Source: Brevibacillus brevis
GTDB lineage: Bacteria > Bacillota > Bacilli > Brevibacillales > Brevibacillaceae
Assembly (NCBI RefSeq): GCF_900637055.1
Contig: NZ_LR134338.1
Coordinates: 908,501-972,500 of the forward strand
Direction of reading: 5' to 3'
DNA length: 64,000 nt
A program made the translations under genes and the position numbers. Every line of letters starts with the position of its first letter. Position 1 is the first letter of the stretch. This document shows positions 54,660-62,948 of the stretch, in pieces. The notes under the pieces are model-generated. The model saw only the letters and a program-made list of their open reading frames with translations, was not told where the DNA came from and ran no database searches.

Positions 54660-55676
54660 GTGGCACAGCCAAGACGAGTCAAATTTGAACTATTCTATGA
54701 CAACAAGAATATATCGAATGACCTGCAGCCGTACCTCATCTCGTTTGAGTACACCGACAACCTCTCTGGCACGGCGGATACCCTATCTATCAACCTAGCA
54801 GATCGGGAACGCCTGTGGTGGGCAGCGTGGATGCCAGAATTGTATGCAAGCATAAAGGCAAAAATCATTCGTGAAAATTGGATCGATGATGGGAAAGCGG
54901 ATGCTTTAAATTGCGGGTATTTCGAGATCAACGAGATCAGCCTAACAAGTCCACCCAATGCCGTAAGCATCCAAGGCGTGTCTGTGCCAGATGCATCGAC
55001 GATCCGGGCTCAACGAAAATACCGTGCATGGGAGAAAACGCGTTTGTCTGTGATCGCAAAAGATATTGCAGGCAAGAATGGCCTCGAACTTCTTTTTGAC
55101 GCAGAAGACGAGGACTATGATCGGATTGAACAAACAGAGGAAACCGACCTTGGTTTCCTCATGCGACTGTGCGATGATGCTGGCATTGCTGTTAAGCTGA
55201 CAGGCAAACAGATCAGTTTATTTGATGAAGCCAAATACGAGGAGAAACCTCCTGCTTTTTCGCTCAATTACGCAACGTCCAAGATCAAAAGCTTTTCAGC
55301 ACATGTGACCACGACAGGCATCTATAACCGCGCGATTGTGGACTATCACAGTCCGAAGGGGAAAAAGAAGATCCATCATACCTTTATACCTCCCAACGCT
55401 CCAAAAACGGGACGTACGCTGTATATCAATGAGCGCGTAAAGGATGGACGCCAGGCAGAACGAAAAGCCAAAAGTGCGCTGCGCCAAGCGAATAAGGAGC
55501 AGCACACGGCAAGCATTACCTTGATGGGAGACGTTAACCTAGTAGCCGGTATGACGTTTATGCTGAACAATTTTGGGGCTGTGAGCGGGAAATACATCAT
55601 TACGCAAGCTGTTCATGCCTATAGCGGTAATGGCTACGAAACTTCGCTTGAATGCAGAAAGGTATTGGGCTGGTAA
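54660..55676 (+). CDS. Late control protein D / baseplate hub
   Basis: 338 residues of the P2 gpD/T4 gp27-like hub family: AQPRRVKFELFYDNKNIS, the Trp-rich ERLWWAAWMPELYASIKAKI, and the C-terminal KSALRQANKEQHTASITLMGD. It forms the central hub to which the spike attaches. GTG start behind GGGAGTG. Confidence 0.92.
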   Translation: MAQPRRVKFELFYDNKNISNDLQPYLISFEYTDNLSGTADTLSINLADRERLWWAAWMPELYASIKAKIIRENWIDDGKADALNCGYFEINEISLTSPPNAVSIQGVSVPDASTIRAQRKYRAWEKTRLSVIAKDIAGKNGLELLFDAEDEDYDRIEQTEETDLGFLMRLCDDAGIAVKLTGKQISLFDEAKYEEKPPAFSLNYATSKIKSFSAHVTTTGIYNRAIVDYHSPKGKKKIHHTFIPPNAPKTGRTLYINERVKDGRQAERKAKSALRQANKEQHTASITLMGDVNLVAGMTFMLNNFGAVSGKYIITQAVHAYSGNGYETSLECRKVLGW

Positions 55677-56125
55677 TGGATATGAAAAACATATTACGTG
55701 TCGGCATTGTATCGAGCGTGGACGAGAGGGATGCGACAGCAAGGGTCGTTTTTGGTGATCGCGAGGATGTCGTGTCCTACAACATGGACATCCTTTCTCG
55801 CGGTTCTTTTTTGCAGAAAGATTATTGGCTCCCAGATGTGAATGAACAGGTATGGTGCCTATTCTTGCCGACAGGGAATGCAGATGGGATCATCCTTGGA
55901 TCAACGTACAACCAAGAGGACCTGGTGCCAATCAAAAACAAAAATAAACGACACATCCGGTTTGGTGATGGGACATTCATCGACTACGATCGAGAAACGC
56001 ATACCATAACCATTGATTTCCTCCACCCTGGGAAAATTGTCGTCAATAACGCCAATATCACATACAACCAAACGACGCAGCGAGGTGAACCAGAATGGCG
56101 GTCATCGGAAGTCTTGGAGAAGTGA
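55676..56125 (+). CDS. Baseplate assembly protein V (spike-like)
   Basis: 149 residues. ILRVGIVSSVDERDATARVVF and WLPDVNEQVWCLFLPTGNADGIILGS form the OB-fold of gpV; the end is a short beta-repeat (HTITIDFLHPGKIVVNNANITYN). It is the puncturing spike. The start overlaps the D stop. It lacks a long C-terminal apex, so a separate tip protein could exist. Confidence 0.88.
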   Translation: MDMKNILRVGIVSSVDERDATARVVFGDREDVVSYNMDILSRGSFLQKDYWLPDVNEQVWCLFLPTGNADGIILGSTYNQEDLVPIKNKNKRHIRFGDGTFIDYDRETHTITIDFLHPGKIVVNNANITYNQTTQRGEPEWRSSEVLEK

Positions 56126-56505
56126 TTTTTGAAGTATCTTCCCAGCGTGTTCGTACTTTTGATGATATGACAAGAAACGGCTCGAGCCGGTGGGTAGCCC
56201 ATGACATCCATCGAAACAAACCGATTCCGGAATTCGTTGGTCCGGGGCTTGAAGAAATCAGTCTTTCCATTCAGCTGAAAACCTCGCTCGGGGTAGATCC
56301 AGAATCGGAACTGAAAACATTGCGGATCAAAAGGGATACAGGCCAAAGGGACTTATTGGTGATTGGAAACAAACCTGTTTCAACCAGCCAATGGATTACC
56401 GAGTCGGTCAGCGAACAACACAAAAACTATGACGGCCGTGGTCGTTTACTATCTGTTAACGTTGAGCTGCGTCTCAAGGAGTATCCGAAAAAGGCGGGAA
56501 GTTAA
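56095..56505 (+). CDS. Tail protein U-like
   Basis: 136 residues. VIFEVSSQRVRTFDDMTRNGSSRW and PEFVGPGLEEISLSIQL match the phage tail protein U (P2 gpU) family. It overlaps the V gene by 31 bases, which is larger than usual, and its stop joins the next start. Confidence 0.88.
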   Translation: MAVIGSLGEVIFEVSSQRVRTFDDMTRNGSSRWVAHDIHRNKPIPEFVGPGLEEISLSIQLKTSLGVDPESELKTLRIKRDTGQRDLLVIGNKPVSTSQWITESVSEQHKNYDGRGRLLSVNVELRLKEYPKKAGS

Positions 56506-56816
56506 TGGCTCAAATCGTAACGATTACCAGTGATTTTAAAGAGGTTATTTTCGGCGCGACGGGAGAAACAGAAGTTATCCAAAATGTGAGGACGATCATG
56601 AAGAGTATGATTCATACGTCTCCGATGTATCGTTCATTCGGATGGGACCCAAACATAGATGCTCCTGTGAATGCCTATATGGCAATCACTTCGGCACGAC
56701 TCATTGAAAAAATCCAACAGTATGAGCCCCGCGCAGAGGTACAGGAAGTTACGTATGAAGGTGATGAAAACGGGATGTTAAAACCTTTGGTAAAGGTGGC
56801 GATAAAGGGTGTCTAG
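56505..56816 (+). CDS. Baseplate protein W / gp25-like
   Basis: 103 residues. VIQNVRTIMKSMIHTSPMYRSFGWD and ITSARLIEKIQQYEPRAEVQEV are the GPW/gp25 wedge pattern. Overlaps both neighbours. Confidence 0.88.
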   Translation: MAQIVTITSDFKEVIFGATGETEVIQNVRTIMKSMIHTSPMYRSFGWDPNIDAPVNAYMAITSARLIEKIQQYEPRAEVQEVTYEGDENGMLKPLVKVAIKGV

Positions 56817-57924
56817 GTTTGACTTTTTACCAGATGTATCATTCGCCAATAAATCGCCTCAACAGATCGAAGCGGATCTAATCGCAAACTACGAAAAAGA
56901 ATACAAAAGACCACTTGCACCAGCCGATCCGGTACGACTCTTTATCAAGAGCCTCGTGCCTTTTTTTGTGCAGCAAAGAATCATTATCGACGACTCTGCA
57001 AAACAGAACTTGCTTAAATACGCGCGAGGAAAGTACTTGGACCTAATTGGCATCTTGCTAAATGTAATAAGAATACCGGCTACAAAGGCTAAGACCACGA
57101 TTCGTTTTACCTTATCGACACCAGTATCCCAGCCCATCCCTAAAGGGACGCGGGTCACAGCAGGGGACAACGTATTTTTTGCAACAGCAGAGGACGTCAC
57201 TGTCACCGGGGGAGCAACACATGTAGAGATTAAAGCGGAATGCGTTTCCGTGGGAGAGATGGGCAATGAGTATCCAGTAGGGAAACTGAACCAATTGGTT
57301 GACCCTCTGCCGTTTGTCCAATCGGTATCTAATGTCACTGAATCGAGTGGCGGGGCAGATGAAGAGGACGACGATTCATTTGCAGAACGAATCCGTCAGG
57401 CACCAGAGAGTTTTTCCGTAGCTGGTCCTTCTGGAGCCTATGAGTTTTGGGCAAAGTCAGCCAGTACCCTTCTAGGGGATGTTAATGTATCAAGTCCAAG
57501 GGCTGGAGTGGTAGAGATTCGACCTCTACTCAAAACGGGAGTGATACCGGATCAGACAATCCTGGATCAAGTCGCGGCTGTTTGCAATGATAGAAAGATT
57601 CGGCCACTCACCGACCAGGTATTTGTTTTGGCTCCAACACAAAAAACATACGACATTGAGGCCACATACTGGATCGATACGGACAAAGAGAGTGCAGTTA
57701 CTACGATACAAGCAAATGTGAATAAAGCCGTTGCTGCCTATCAACTTTGGCAAAAAGGCAAACTTGGCCGTGACATCGATCCATCCGAGCTTGTTTTTCA
57801 AATGAAGAAGGCGGGAGCCAAACGAGTATCTGTGACAAGTCCAGTCTTTACCACGCTGACTGAATCGCAAGTAGCTAAAGAACATACGGTCAATGTGGTG
57901 TATGGAGGGTTGGAAAGTGGTTGA
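56809..57924 (+). CDS. Baseplate J-like protein
   Basis: 371 residues. ADLIANYEKEYKRPLAPADPVRLFIKSL and LLKYARGKYLDLIGILLNV mark gpJ; the beta-rich centre has TRVTAGDNVFFATAEDVTV and the late segment ESFAERIRQAPESFSVAGPSGAY. It is a wedge component of the baseplate. GTG start overlaps W. Confidence 0.93.
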   Translation: MSRFDFLPDVSFANKSPQQIEADLIANYEKEYKRPLAPADPVRLFIKSLVPFFVQQRIIIDDSAKQNLLKYARGKYLDLIGILLNVIRIPATKAKTTIRFTLSTPVSQPIPKGTRVTAGDNVFFATAEDVTVTGGATHVEIKAECVSVGEMGNEYPVGKLNQLVDPLPFVQSVSNVTESSGGADEEDDDSFAERIRQAPESFSVAGPSGAYEFWAKSASTLLGDVNVSSPRAGVVEIRPLLKTGVIPDQTILDQVAAVCNDRKIRPLTDQVFVLAPTQKTYDIEATYWIDTDKESAVTTIQANVNKAVAAYQLWQKGKLGRDIDPSELVFQMKKAGAKRVSVTSPVFTTLTESQVAKEHTVNVVYGGLESG

Positions 57925-58561
57925 TATCTACAACGCTAAACTGTCGGACATCCTTCCCCTATCCATTAAAGAAGACAAGCAGATTCGAGCGTTGGCTGCA
58001 GCCATTACAAAGGAAATGCAGGACATATCCTCTGATATGAAACTGGTGCTGATGTTCTCTCGGATCGATGAACTAGATTCAGAAGTTGTGGACATTTTAG
58101 CCCACCAATTGCACGTTGATTTCTATGATTCAACGTTATCTCTTGAAAGTCGGAGAGAGCTCGTCAAAACGGCAATTGGAGCTCATCGATATAAGGGCAC
58201 GCCCTGGGCAATCGAGCAGGTCGCATCTATTGTGTTCAAAAATTCATCGGTCCGTGAATGGTTCGAATATGGAGGAGAACCGCATCATTTTCGAATTGAG
58301 ACAGAACAGTTGATTTTTGAGCCGGGGGATCTGGCAAAGTTCCGCCGCCTGGTGGAAGGTGTGAAGCGCAAAAGCTCCTGGCTTGATGACATTGTGTTCA
58401 AGATCATAGCCAGCACGATCAGAGTAGATATTTCTGCTAAAAGATTTATTGTTGATTACTTTGTGTGCAATACCTTCTACCCTGACGAAATTGTTGTCAA
58501 TGCTCCAAGCTTGCCCGTCTTTGTTGCGCCTGGCATGCCTATGTTTACAGCAACGGAATGA
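57917..58561 (+). CDS. Tail protein I-like
   Basis: 214 residues. LSDILPLSIKEDKQIRALAAAI, DVLAHQL-like VVDILAHQLHVDFYDS and AIGAHRYKGTPWAIEQV are the gpI family. It finishes the baseplate. GTG 57917 lies 7 bases after GGAGGG; ATG 57902 is in frame. Residues about 180-214 are unusual for gpI. Confidence 0.9.
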   Translation: MVDIYNAKLSDILPLSIKEDKQIRALAAAITKEMQDISSDMKLVLMFSRIDELDSEVVDILAHQLHVDFYDSTLSLESRRELVKTAIGAHRYKGTPWAIEQVASIVFKNSSVREWFEYGGEPHHFRIETEQLIFEPGDLAKFRRLVEGVKRKSSWLDDIVFKIIASTIRVDISAKRFIVDYFVCNTFYPDEIVVNAPSLPVFVAPGMPMFTATE

Positions 58562-58577
58562 TATAGGAGGGAATCAG

Positions 58578-58937
58578 ATGCCAATTGGCACAAGACATAT
58601 ATTACGTGACGGCGGTCTACTTCCGGTTCCGCAATATTTCAATGTGACGAAGGATGAATTTCAGGAAATTCAGGGTAATAAAGGTGCTATGTTCGTGCAA
58701 CTTCGCGGCTTATCTGCAAAAGAGCCTTTTAGCGGTGCCACAGATACTACGCAAATTTTCACAGAGCCCATGTACGGCTTTGTTATTAAGAACGACGGAA
58801 CGAACGATTTGACATTCACGATTAACAACTACACATTTACGGTCAAAGAAGGCGAAGTGTTTGAGGAATATTTTGAGCCATTTACACAAGTGATCATAAA
58901 AACAACTTCTCCGTTTCGGGCGTACGGGAAGGGGTGA
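58578..58937 (+). CDS. Tail-module protein of unknown function
   Basis: 119 residues, beta-rich (LTFTINNYTFTVKEGEVFEEYFEPF). Follows the baseplate genes. No family recognised; a tail-fibre connector or small receptor-binding part is possible. AGGAGGG precedes the ATG 58578. Confidence 0.65.
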   Translation: MPIGTRHILRDGGLLPVPQYFNVTKDEFQEIQGNKGAMFVQLRGLSAKEPFSGATDTTQIFTEPMYGFVIKNDGTNDLTFTINNYTFTVKEGEVFEEYFEPFTQVIIKTTSPFRAYGKG

Positions 58938-58941
58938 TTGG

Positions 58942-59262
58942 ATGGCAATAAAAGTGGAACCAGCTTTCCTCGAATTCATTCGGAATTCGGTTAGTGCGAA
59001 ACTCAACAATGCAATCATCACCGTTGATGGGAAGTCTAACCTTCATCCGATCACACAAACCAAGCATATTACGAATGCGCAAAGGACGGTTGTACAACTA
59101 TACGTCTATTTGGATGCAACAGACGCAGCCGGCACCATTACAGAGGCAAAACTGGTCGATGCAAGTGGAGCGGCAATGATCACCTCTGATGCAAGTATCT
59201 CCTCGCACGAAACAGGTGCTTTGCTACTGTTCGAGATTCCTTTTGAAGTGAGGAGTGTGTGA
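58942..59262 (+). CDS. Tail-module protein of unknown function
   Basis: 106 residues: a helical start (PAFLEFIRNSVSAKLNNAII), then beta strands (VQLYVYLDATDAAGTI). No family recognised. It ends 1 base before the next gene's start region, so expression is coupled. Confidence 0.65.
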   Translation: MAIKVEPAFLEFIRNSVSAKLNNAIITVDGKSNLHPITQTKHITNAQRTVVQLYVYLDATDAAGTITEAKLVDASGAAMITSDASISSHETGALLLFEIPFEVRSV

Positions 59263-59263
59263 G

Positions 59264-59818
59264 ATGCCCTATCAACGTCAATTTTGGGTAGATAGGCTTG
59301 TGAATACAGAAACAGGTGAAACGATCCAAGATGGCACCCGTTTCACAGCGCGGCGTATGAACCACATAGAGGAAGGCATAAAGGACATCGATGATATTGT
59401 CATCAGGATGGAAAATCGCATCCTCCACCTGCACGCTAAGATCACGACTGGAGACAGAACTGCCGGAAACAATGGGATTTTCGTCGATACCTTCGACGGG
59501 ATTCAAGATGCAGTTATTGCCTTGGATAAGACGAGAACGACGATCCAGGCTATATCGGGCACGAATGTTACCGTTGCATCTGTTTCAGGCTTTGCAGTTG
59601 GACAAGAGGTTACCCTAGCGTCTGTCTCTAATCAAGAAGAGCGAACAATCACGGCAATCAACGAGTCTACTCGGGTGATTACGCTAAATGCAGCTCCTAC
59701 ATCTACCTATACCGAAAACGCTATACTGGCACGGTCAACAGTAGAGATCGATACGGCAGCCAAACGAATGCGTCGAGGATCGATTGATACGTATAGCGTG
59801 AAAATAGCCGTAACGTAA
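59264..59818 (+). CDS. Tail appendage protein
   Basis: 184 residues. DGTRFTARRMNHIEEGIKDIDD (about 25-46) is a trimerising helix like that in phage tail-fibre N-termini; the C-terminal half is beta-rich (TTIQAISGTNVTVASVSGF, VITLNAAPTSTYTENAIL). Likely a tail-fibre or adaptor part. ATG 59264 is after GTGAGGAG. Confidence 0.7.
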   Translation: MPYQRQFWVDRLVNTETGETIQDGTRFTARRMNHIEEGIKDIDDIVIRMENRILHLHAKITTGDRTAGNNGIFVDTFDGIQDAVIALDKTRTTIQAISGTNVTVASVSGFAVGQEVTLASVSNQEERTITAINESTRVITLNAAPTSTYTENAILARSTVEIDTAAKRMRRGSIDTYSVKIAVT

Positions 59819-59834
59819 GAAAGGAGGCGGTTGG

Positions 59835-61505
59835 ATGGCAAGCAAGTCTACCGTCGTCAATTTTCCGGAATCAACCTCACAAAGCAGGTCACAAAAGATA
59901 ACCATTCCCAATTTGAAGCGCGTAGTTTCTGTAACGGTCAACACGGGTAAAGTTACGCACTCCGTCAATGGCAACGAAGTGACGATCAATGTCAGCGAAG
60001 GCTCGTACACCCGTTATACCCCACACAGCAGCACCGCATCAAAAACGGTGTCAGACACACGCACAGACAGCACAGACAGTTTTCCGTCCACCATCAGCTA
60101 CAACGACGGTACATATAGCGGAACACTGTACAAGTCTGGAGGTTCAAACTCTTATCTCGTAAGCGGTAGTCCTGCCGGCCAAAAAACAGCAACTGACTCT
60201 AAAACAGCTACATATACATTGGGATATGAGTGTAGCGAATCGCAAAGTCAAGCATTGTCGCAGCTACCATCCACCGTGTCCTATTCAGATGGTGAAGGTT
60301 ACACAGGTGTTTTGTCTCGTACCGGGTCGTCTGTTGGCTCTTGTCAACGTTGGTATCGTGGATCAGGCAGGTATACTTACGATGCTACTGCCACGGGAAC
60401 CTATTCCGGGACAGTTACCAAGCCCGACACGCGGGTTTACAATTACTCTCAGTCATACTCTGGCACGGTGTATGGGCCATCTAGCACATATTACACCTAC
60501 TACTACGCTTATACCGTAACCGTTACTTACGAGGACAACTACGGACAGACGCTGACACTCTCTGCTCCAGCAAACGGAATTAAATTGTCTGTAGGCAACA
60601 CTTATACGGTCACGGGCACCACTTTGGACACTGATCCTGGTGATATCGTATCTGTCTATATACGTGTAAACAAAGGCACAAACTATCGAATCATGCAGGC
60701 ATCAGCTGATGGAGTCAATCCACTATCCTTTAGTAAGGCGTTTACATTTACAGGCGGGGCTATTAAGGATGGCACGACTGCCGTTTCTGGGCTGTTAGAT
60801 GAGGGAGCCACGCATTTATTGGAAGTATGGTCTGAGGATAACAAAGGCGGTACATCCATCATTGCAGAGCGTACATTTACGGTGGTGTTGAATCGCCCTC
60901 CAACCCTTACACACTCATTCGTCGCGAATAACGATAATCTGTCGGACGATTCACCCATTACAATCAATGGTACTGTCTCTGATCCAGATGGAAATAGCGT
61001 GACGATGAAATATCGTTTGAACGGTGGTGCAGATGTACCCGTATCGGTAAGTGGAGGAGCGTGGACAATAACCGTCACGCCAAAGCAGATGGTTTCAGGA
61101 TCAAACAATCTTGTTATAACGGCTACAGATTCATTAGGGGCAACAACGGTAGTCACGTTTTCTCTGACCCGTTCGGTGACGAAAACTCGTCTCAAGACAG
61201 CACATGCCCGATATAAGCTATCTCCTCAATCAACGACAGCTAAAGAAGTGCTTGCATGGCTCCAACATGAAACCGGTGATTTGAAGGTGGACGGAGCTCT
61301 TTCCATCGTGGCAGCTGGAGCGGCAGAATCTTATCAATCCATGACAAAAACCTCTGCTCCTGTGATAACGGGTATCTTAGAAACGGAGTTTATTGGAACC
61401 TATGCGACAGGTAATGCTCAACTACATTTGAAATTGACACTGAGCAGCAATGATGCAAACTCAACAGCGTCTGCTACGAGTTTATCGGGGGCGATCAAAG
61501 CATGA
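59835..61505 (+). CDS. Large repetitive tail protein with Ig/cadherin-like domains
   Basis: 556 residues. The first 250 are rich in Ser/Thr/Tyr/Gly with repeats of the form YSGTLYKSGGSNSYLVSG, YTGVLSRTGSSVG and YSGTVTKPDTRVYNYS; then beta-sandwich modules (NPPTLT-like NRPPTLTHSFVAN, TINGTVSDPDGNSVTMKYRLN, about 355-395) of Ig/cadherin type. It probably projects from the baseplate and binds the cell surface. Confidence 0.8.
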   Translation: MASKSTVVNFPESTSQSRSQKITIPNLKRVVSVTVNTGKVTHSVNGNEVTINVSEGSYTRYTPHSSTASKTVSDTRTDSTDSFPSTISYNDGTYSGTLYKSGGSNSYLVSGSPAGQKTATDSKTATYTLGYECSESQSQALSQLPSTVSYSDGEGYTGVLSRTGSSVGSCQRWYRGSGRYTYDATATGTYSGTVTKPDTRVYNYSQSYSGTVYGPSSTYYTYYYAYTVTVTYEDNYGQTLTLSAPANGIKLSVGNTYTVTGTTLDTDPGDIVSVYIRVNKGTNYRIMQASADGVNPLSFSKAFTFTGGAIKDGTTAVSGLLDEGATHLLEVWSEDNKGGTSIIAERTFTVVLNRPPTLTHSFVANNDNLSDDSPITINGTVSDPDGNSVTMKYRLNGGADVPVSVSGGAWTITVTPKQMVSGSNNLVITATDSLGATTVVTFSLTRSVTKTRLKTAHARYKLSPQSTTAKEVLAWLQHETGDLKVDGALSIVAAGAAESYQSMTKTSAPVITGILETEFIGTYATGNAQLHLKLTLSSNDANSTASATSLSGAIKA

Positions 61506-61678
61506 GATACCGGAAAAGGAATCCAGATGGCTCATTAGGCGAGTGGGTTTACACTCCAGCGGGGGAAGAAGAGCGAAAGCAGGAAGAGGCTCGACTAAAA
61601 GAGATTGAGGCTTTACGAAAAGAGAATGCAAAATTGAAAAAAGCGCAAAAGGGTGGCGGTGAAAATGGCGTGGTCTAG
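61502..61678 (+). CDS. Small coiled-coil protein
   Basis: 58 residues. MRYRKRNPDGSLGEWVYTPAG is followed by a heptad-like coiled coil (EEERKQEEARLKEIEALRKENAKLKKA). Its ATG overlaps the previous stop (ATGA) and its end overlaps the deacetylase start by 14 bases. Function unknown; perhaps a linker or chaperone between tail genes. Confidence 0.65.
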   Translation: MRYRKRNPDGSLGEWVYTPAGEEERKQEEARLKEIEALRKENAKLKKAQKGGGENGVV

Positions 61679-62840
61679 TCCTACAACAGACAAGAAAAAC
61701 AAAGACTTGATATTAGCTCGAGTCCGGGACTTCAAGAAAGGCAGACTTGTGGAGCCATTTAGTGATACAAATTCCTGGCTAAAAGCATACGGCGGCGGCT
61801 CGGTGTCAATTAACAATGGCAAGCTGCAAGTCACTTCGACAGGCACATCGATTGCCGCACGCCGAAACGTTCTCTTAAACTTAGCGGGCGCCAAAACCCT
61901 GAAAGTGAAATACTATGTAGACAATTTGACCGACTTTTATGAGTTTCAGCTCTATCTGGCCCATGATACTGGGTATGCTGAATTTTTGGGCTACACCGTG
62001 CGAGGATGGCGAATGGCGCTGGGGTGGAATGAACATATCATCGATGTCAGCAAGCTGGAGCCCATTGGAGCTGCAAGCCTGGCACGGGATATCGTCTCTA
62101 TGCAAATCCGGGTTAAGTCCAACGAGAACACTACGGCGTCGATCATATTTGATTCGATCATTCGTGATGAAACACAGCGCGGTAAGGTGATTTTCATGTT
62201 TGACGATGGTTGGTTGACACAGTACACCGAAGCGTTCAAGTACATGGGGAAATTTAACCTTCCAGGTGTCATTGCCGTCATTCCGTCGCACGTAGGGTGG
62301 TCTGGCTATTGCACACTGCAACAGCTAAAGGAAATGTACGTCTACGGATGGGACATGGCCAACCACACCATGAACCACGCGACTTTGAAAGACCTGAAAG
62401 ATGCAGCAGCTATCGAGAAAGAAATTGGAGACGCCGAAGCCTGGTTGAATACAAATGGCTTTACGAGAGCGTCAAATATCTTGGCGTACCCATACGGGGC
62501 GTATGACGCAAGGGTGCTGCAAGTTATGCAATCTCGCAGAGCGGGCCGCACTGTCCAAGAAGATACGGTGACAACGCCACCACCTGATAAACGGACGATC
62601 AAGATTCGAAATGTCGATCATACAATTGCACCGTCCACATTAAAAGGGCACATTGATAATGCGGCAAAGGTAGGGGGCGTGTGTTTGTTCATGTTCCACA
62701 AGATCGTTAGCGGTGAAGCCTCGTCAAGTATCGAGTACAACGTAAGCAACTTCCAAGAGGTTGTGGATTATGCCTATTCCCGGAGAGCTGACATCGATAC
62801 CGTGACGTTCAGTGAATGGCTGGACAGCTGCGGCATGTAA
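61665..62840 (+). CDS. Polysaccharide deacetylase (NodB-type) in the tail module
   Basis: 391 residues. An N-terminal beta-sandwich carbohydrate-binding-like domain (about 20-170) precedes a NodB deacetylase (about 175-391). Metal and catalytic motifs are visible: MFDDGW (two Asp), NHTMNH (His triad part) and AYPYGAYD. No signal peptide is seen, consistent with a virion protein. It likely deacetylates cell-wall or capsule glycans at the cell surface. ATG 61665 or GTG 61653. Confidence 0.85.
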   Translation: MAWSSPTTDKKNKDLILARVRDFKKGRLVEPFSDTNSWLKAYGGGSVSINNGKLQVTSTGTSIAARRNVLLNLAGAKTLKVKYYVDNLTDFYEFQLYLAHDTGYAEFLGYTVRGWRMALGWNEHIIDVSKLEPIGAASLARDIVSMQIRVKSNENTTASIIFDSIIRDETQRGKVIFMFDDGWLTQYTEAFKYMGKFNLPGVIAVIPSHVGWSGYCTLQQLKEMYVYGWDMANHTMNHATLKDLKDAAAIEKEIGDAEAWLNTNGFTRASNILAYPYGAYDARVLQVMQSRRAGRTVQEDTVTTPPPDKRTIKIRNVDHTIAPSTLKGHIDNAAKVGGVCLFMFHKIVSGEASSSIEYNVSNFQEVVDYAYSRRADIDTVTFSEWLDSCGM

Positions 62841-62857
62841 GCAATCACGTAACGATC

Positions 62858-62890
62858 AAAGCGCCTTCTAGTTTGAGGGCGCTTTTTCAT
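62858..62890 (+). terminator. Terminator after the deacetylase gene
   Basis: AAAGCGCCTTC (62858-62868) pairs with GAGGGCGCTTT (62875-62885, one G-T pair), followed by TTT. It may end the main late transcript. Confidence 0.85.
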
Positions 62891-62948
62891 AAGGAACTAC
62901 ATCTGCACTCTATCTTGGAGCCAAAAAGCAAGAAAGGACACGGTGAAC

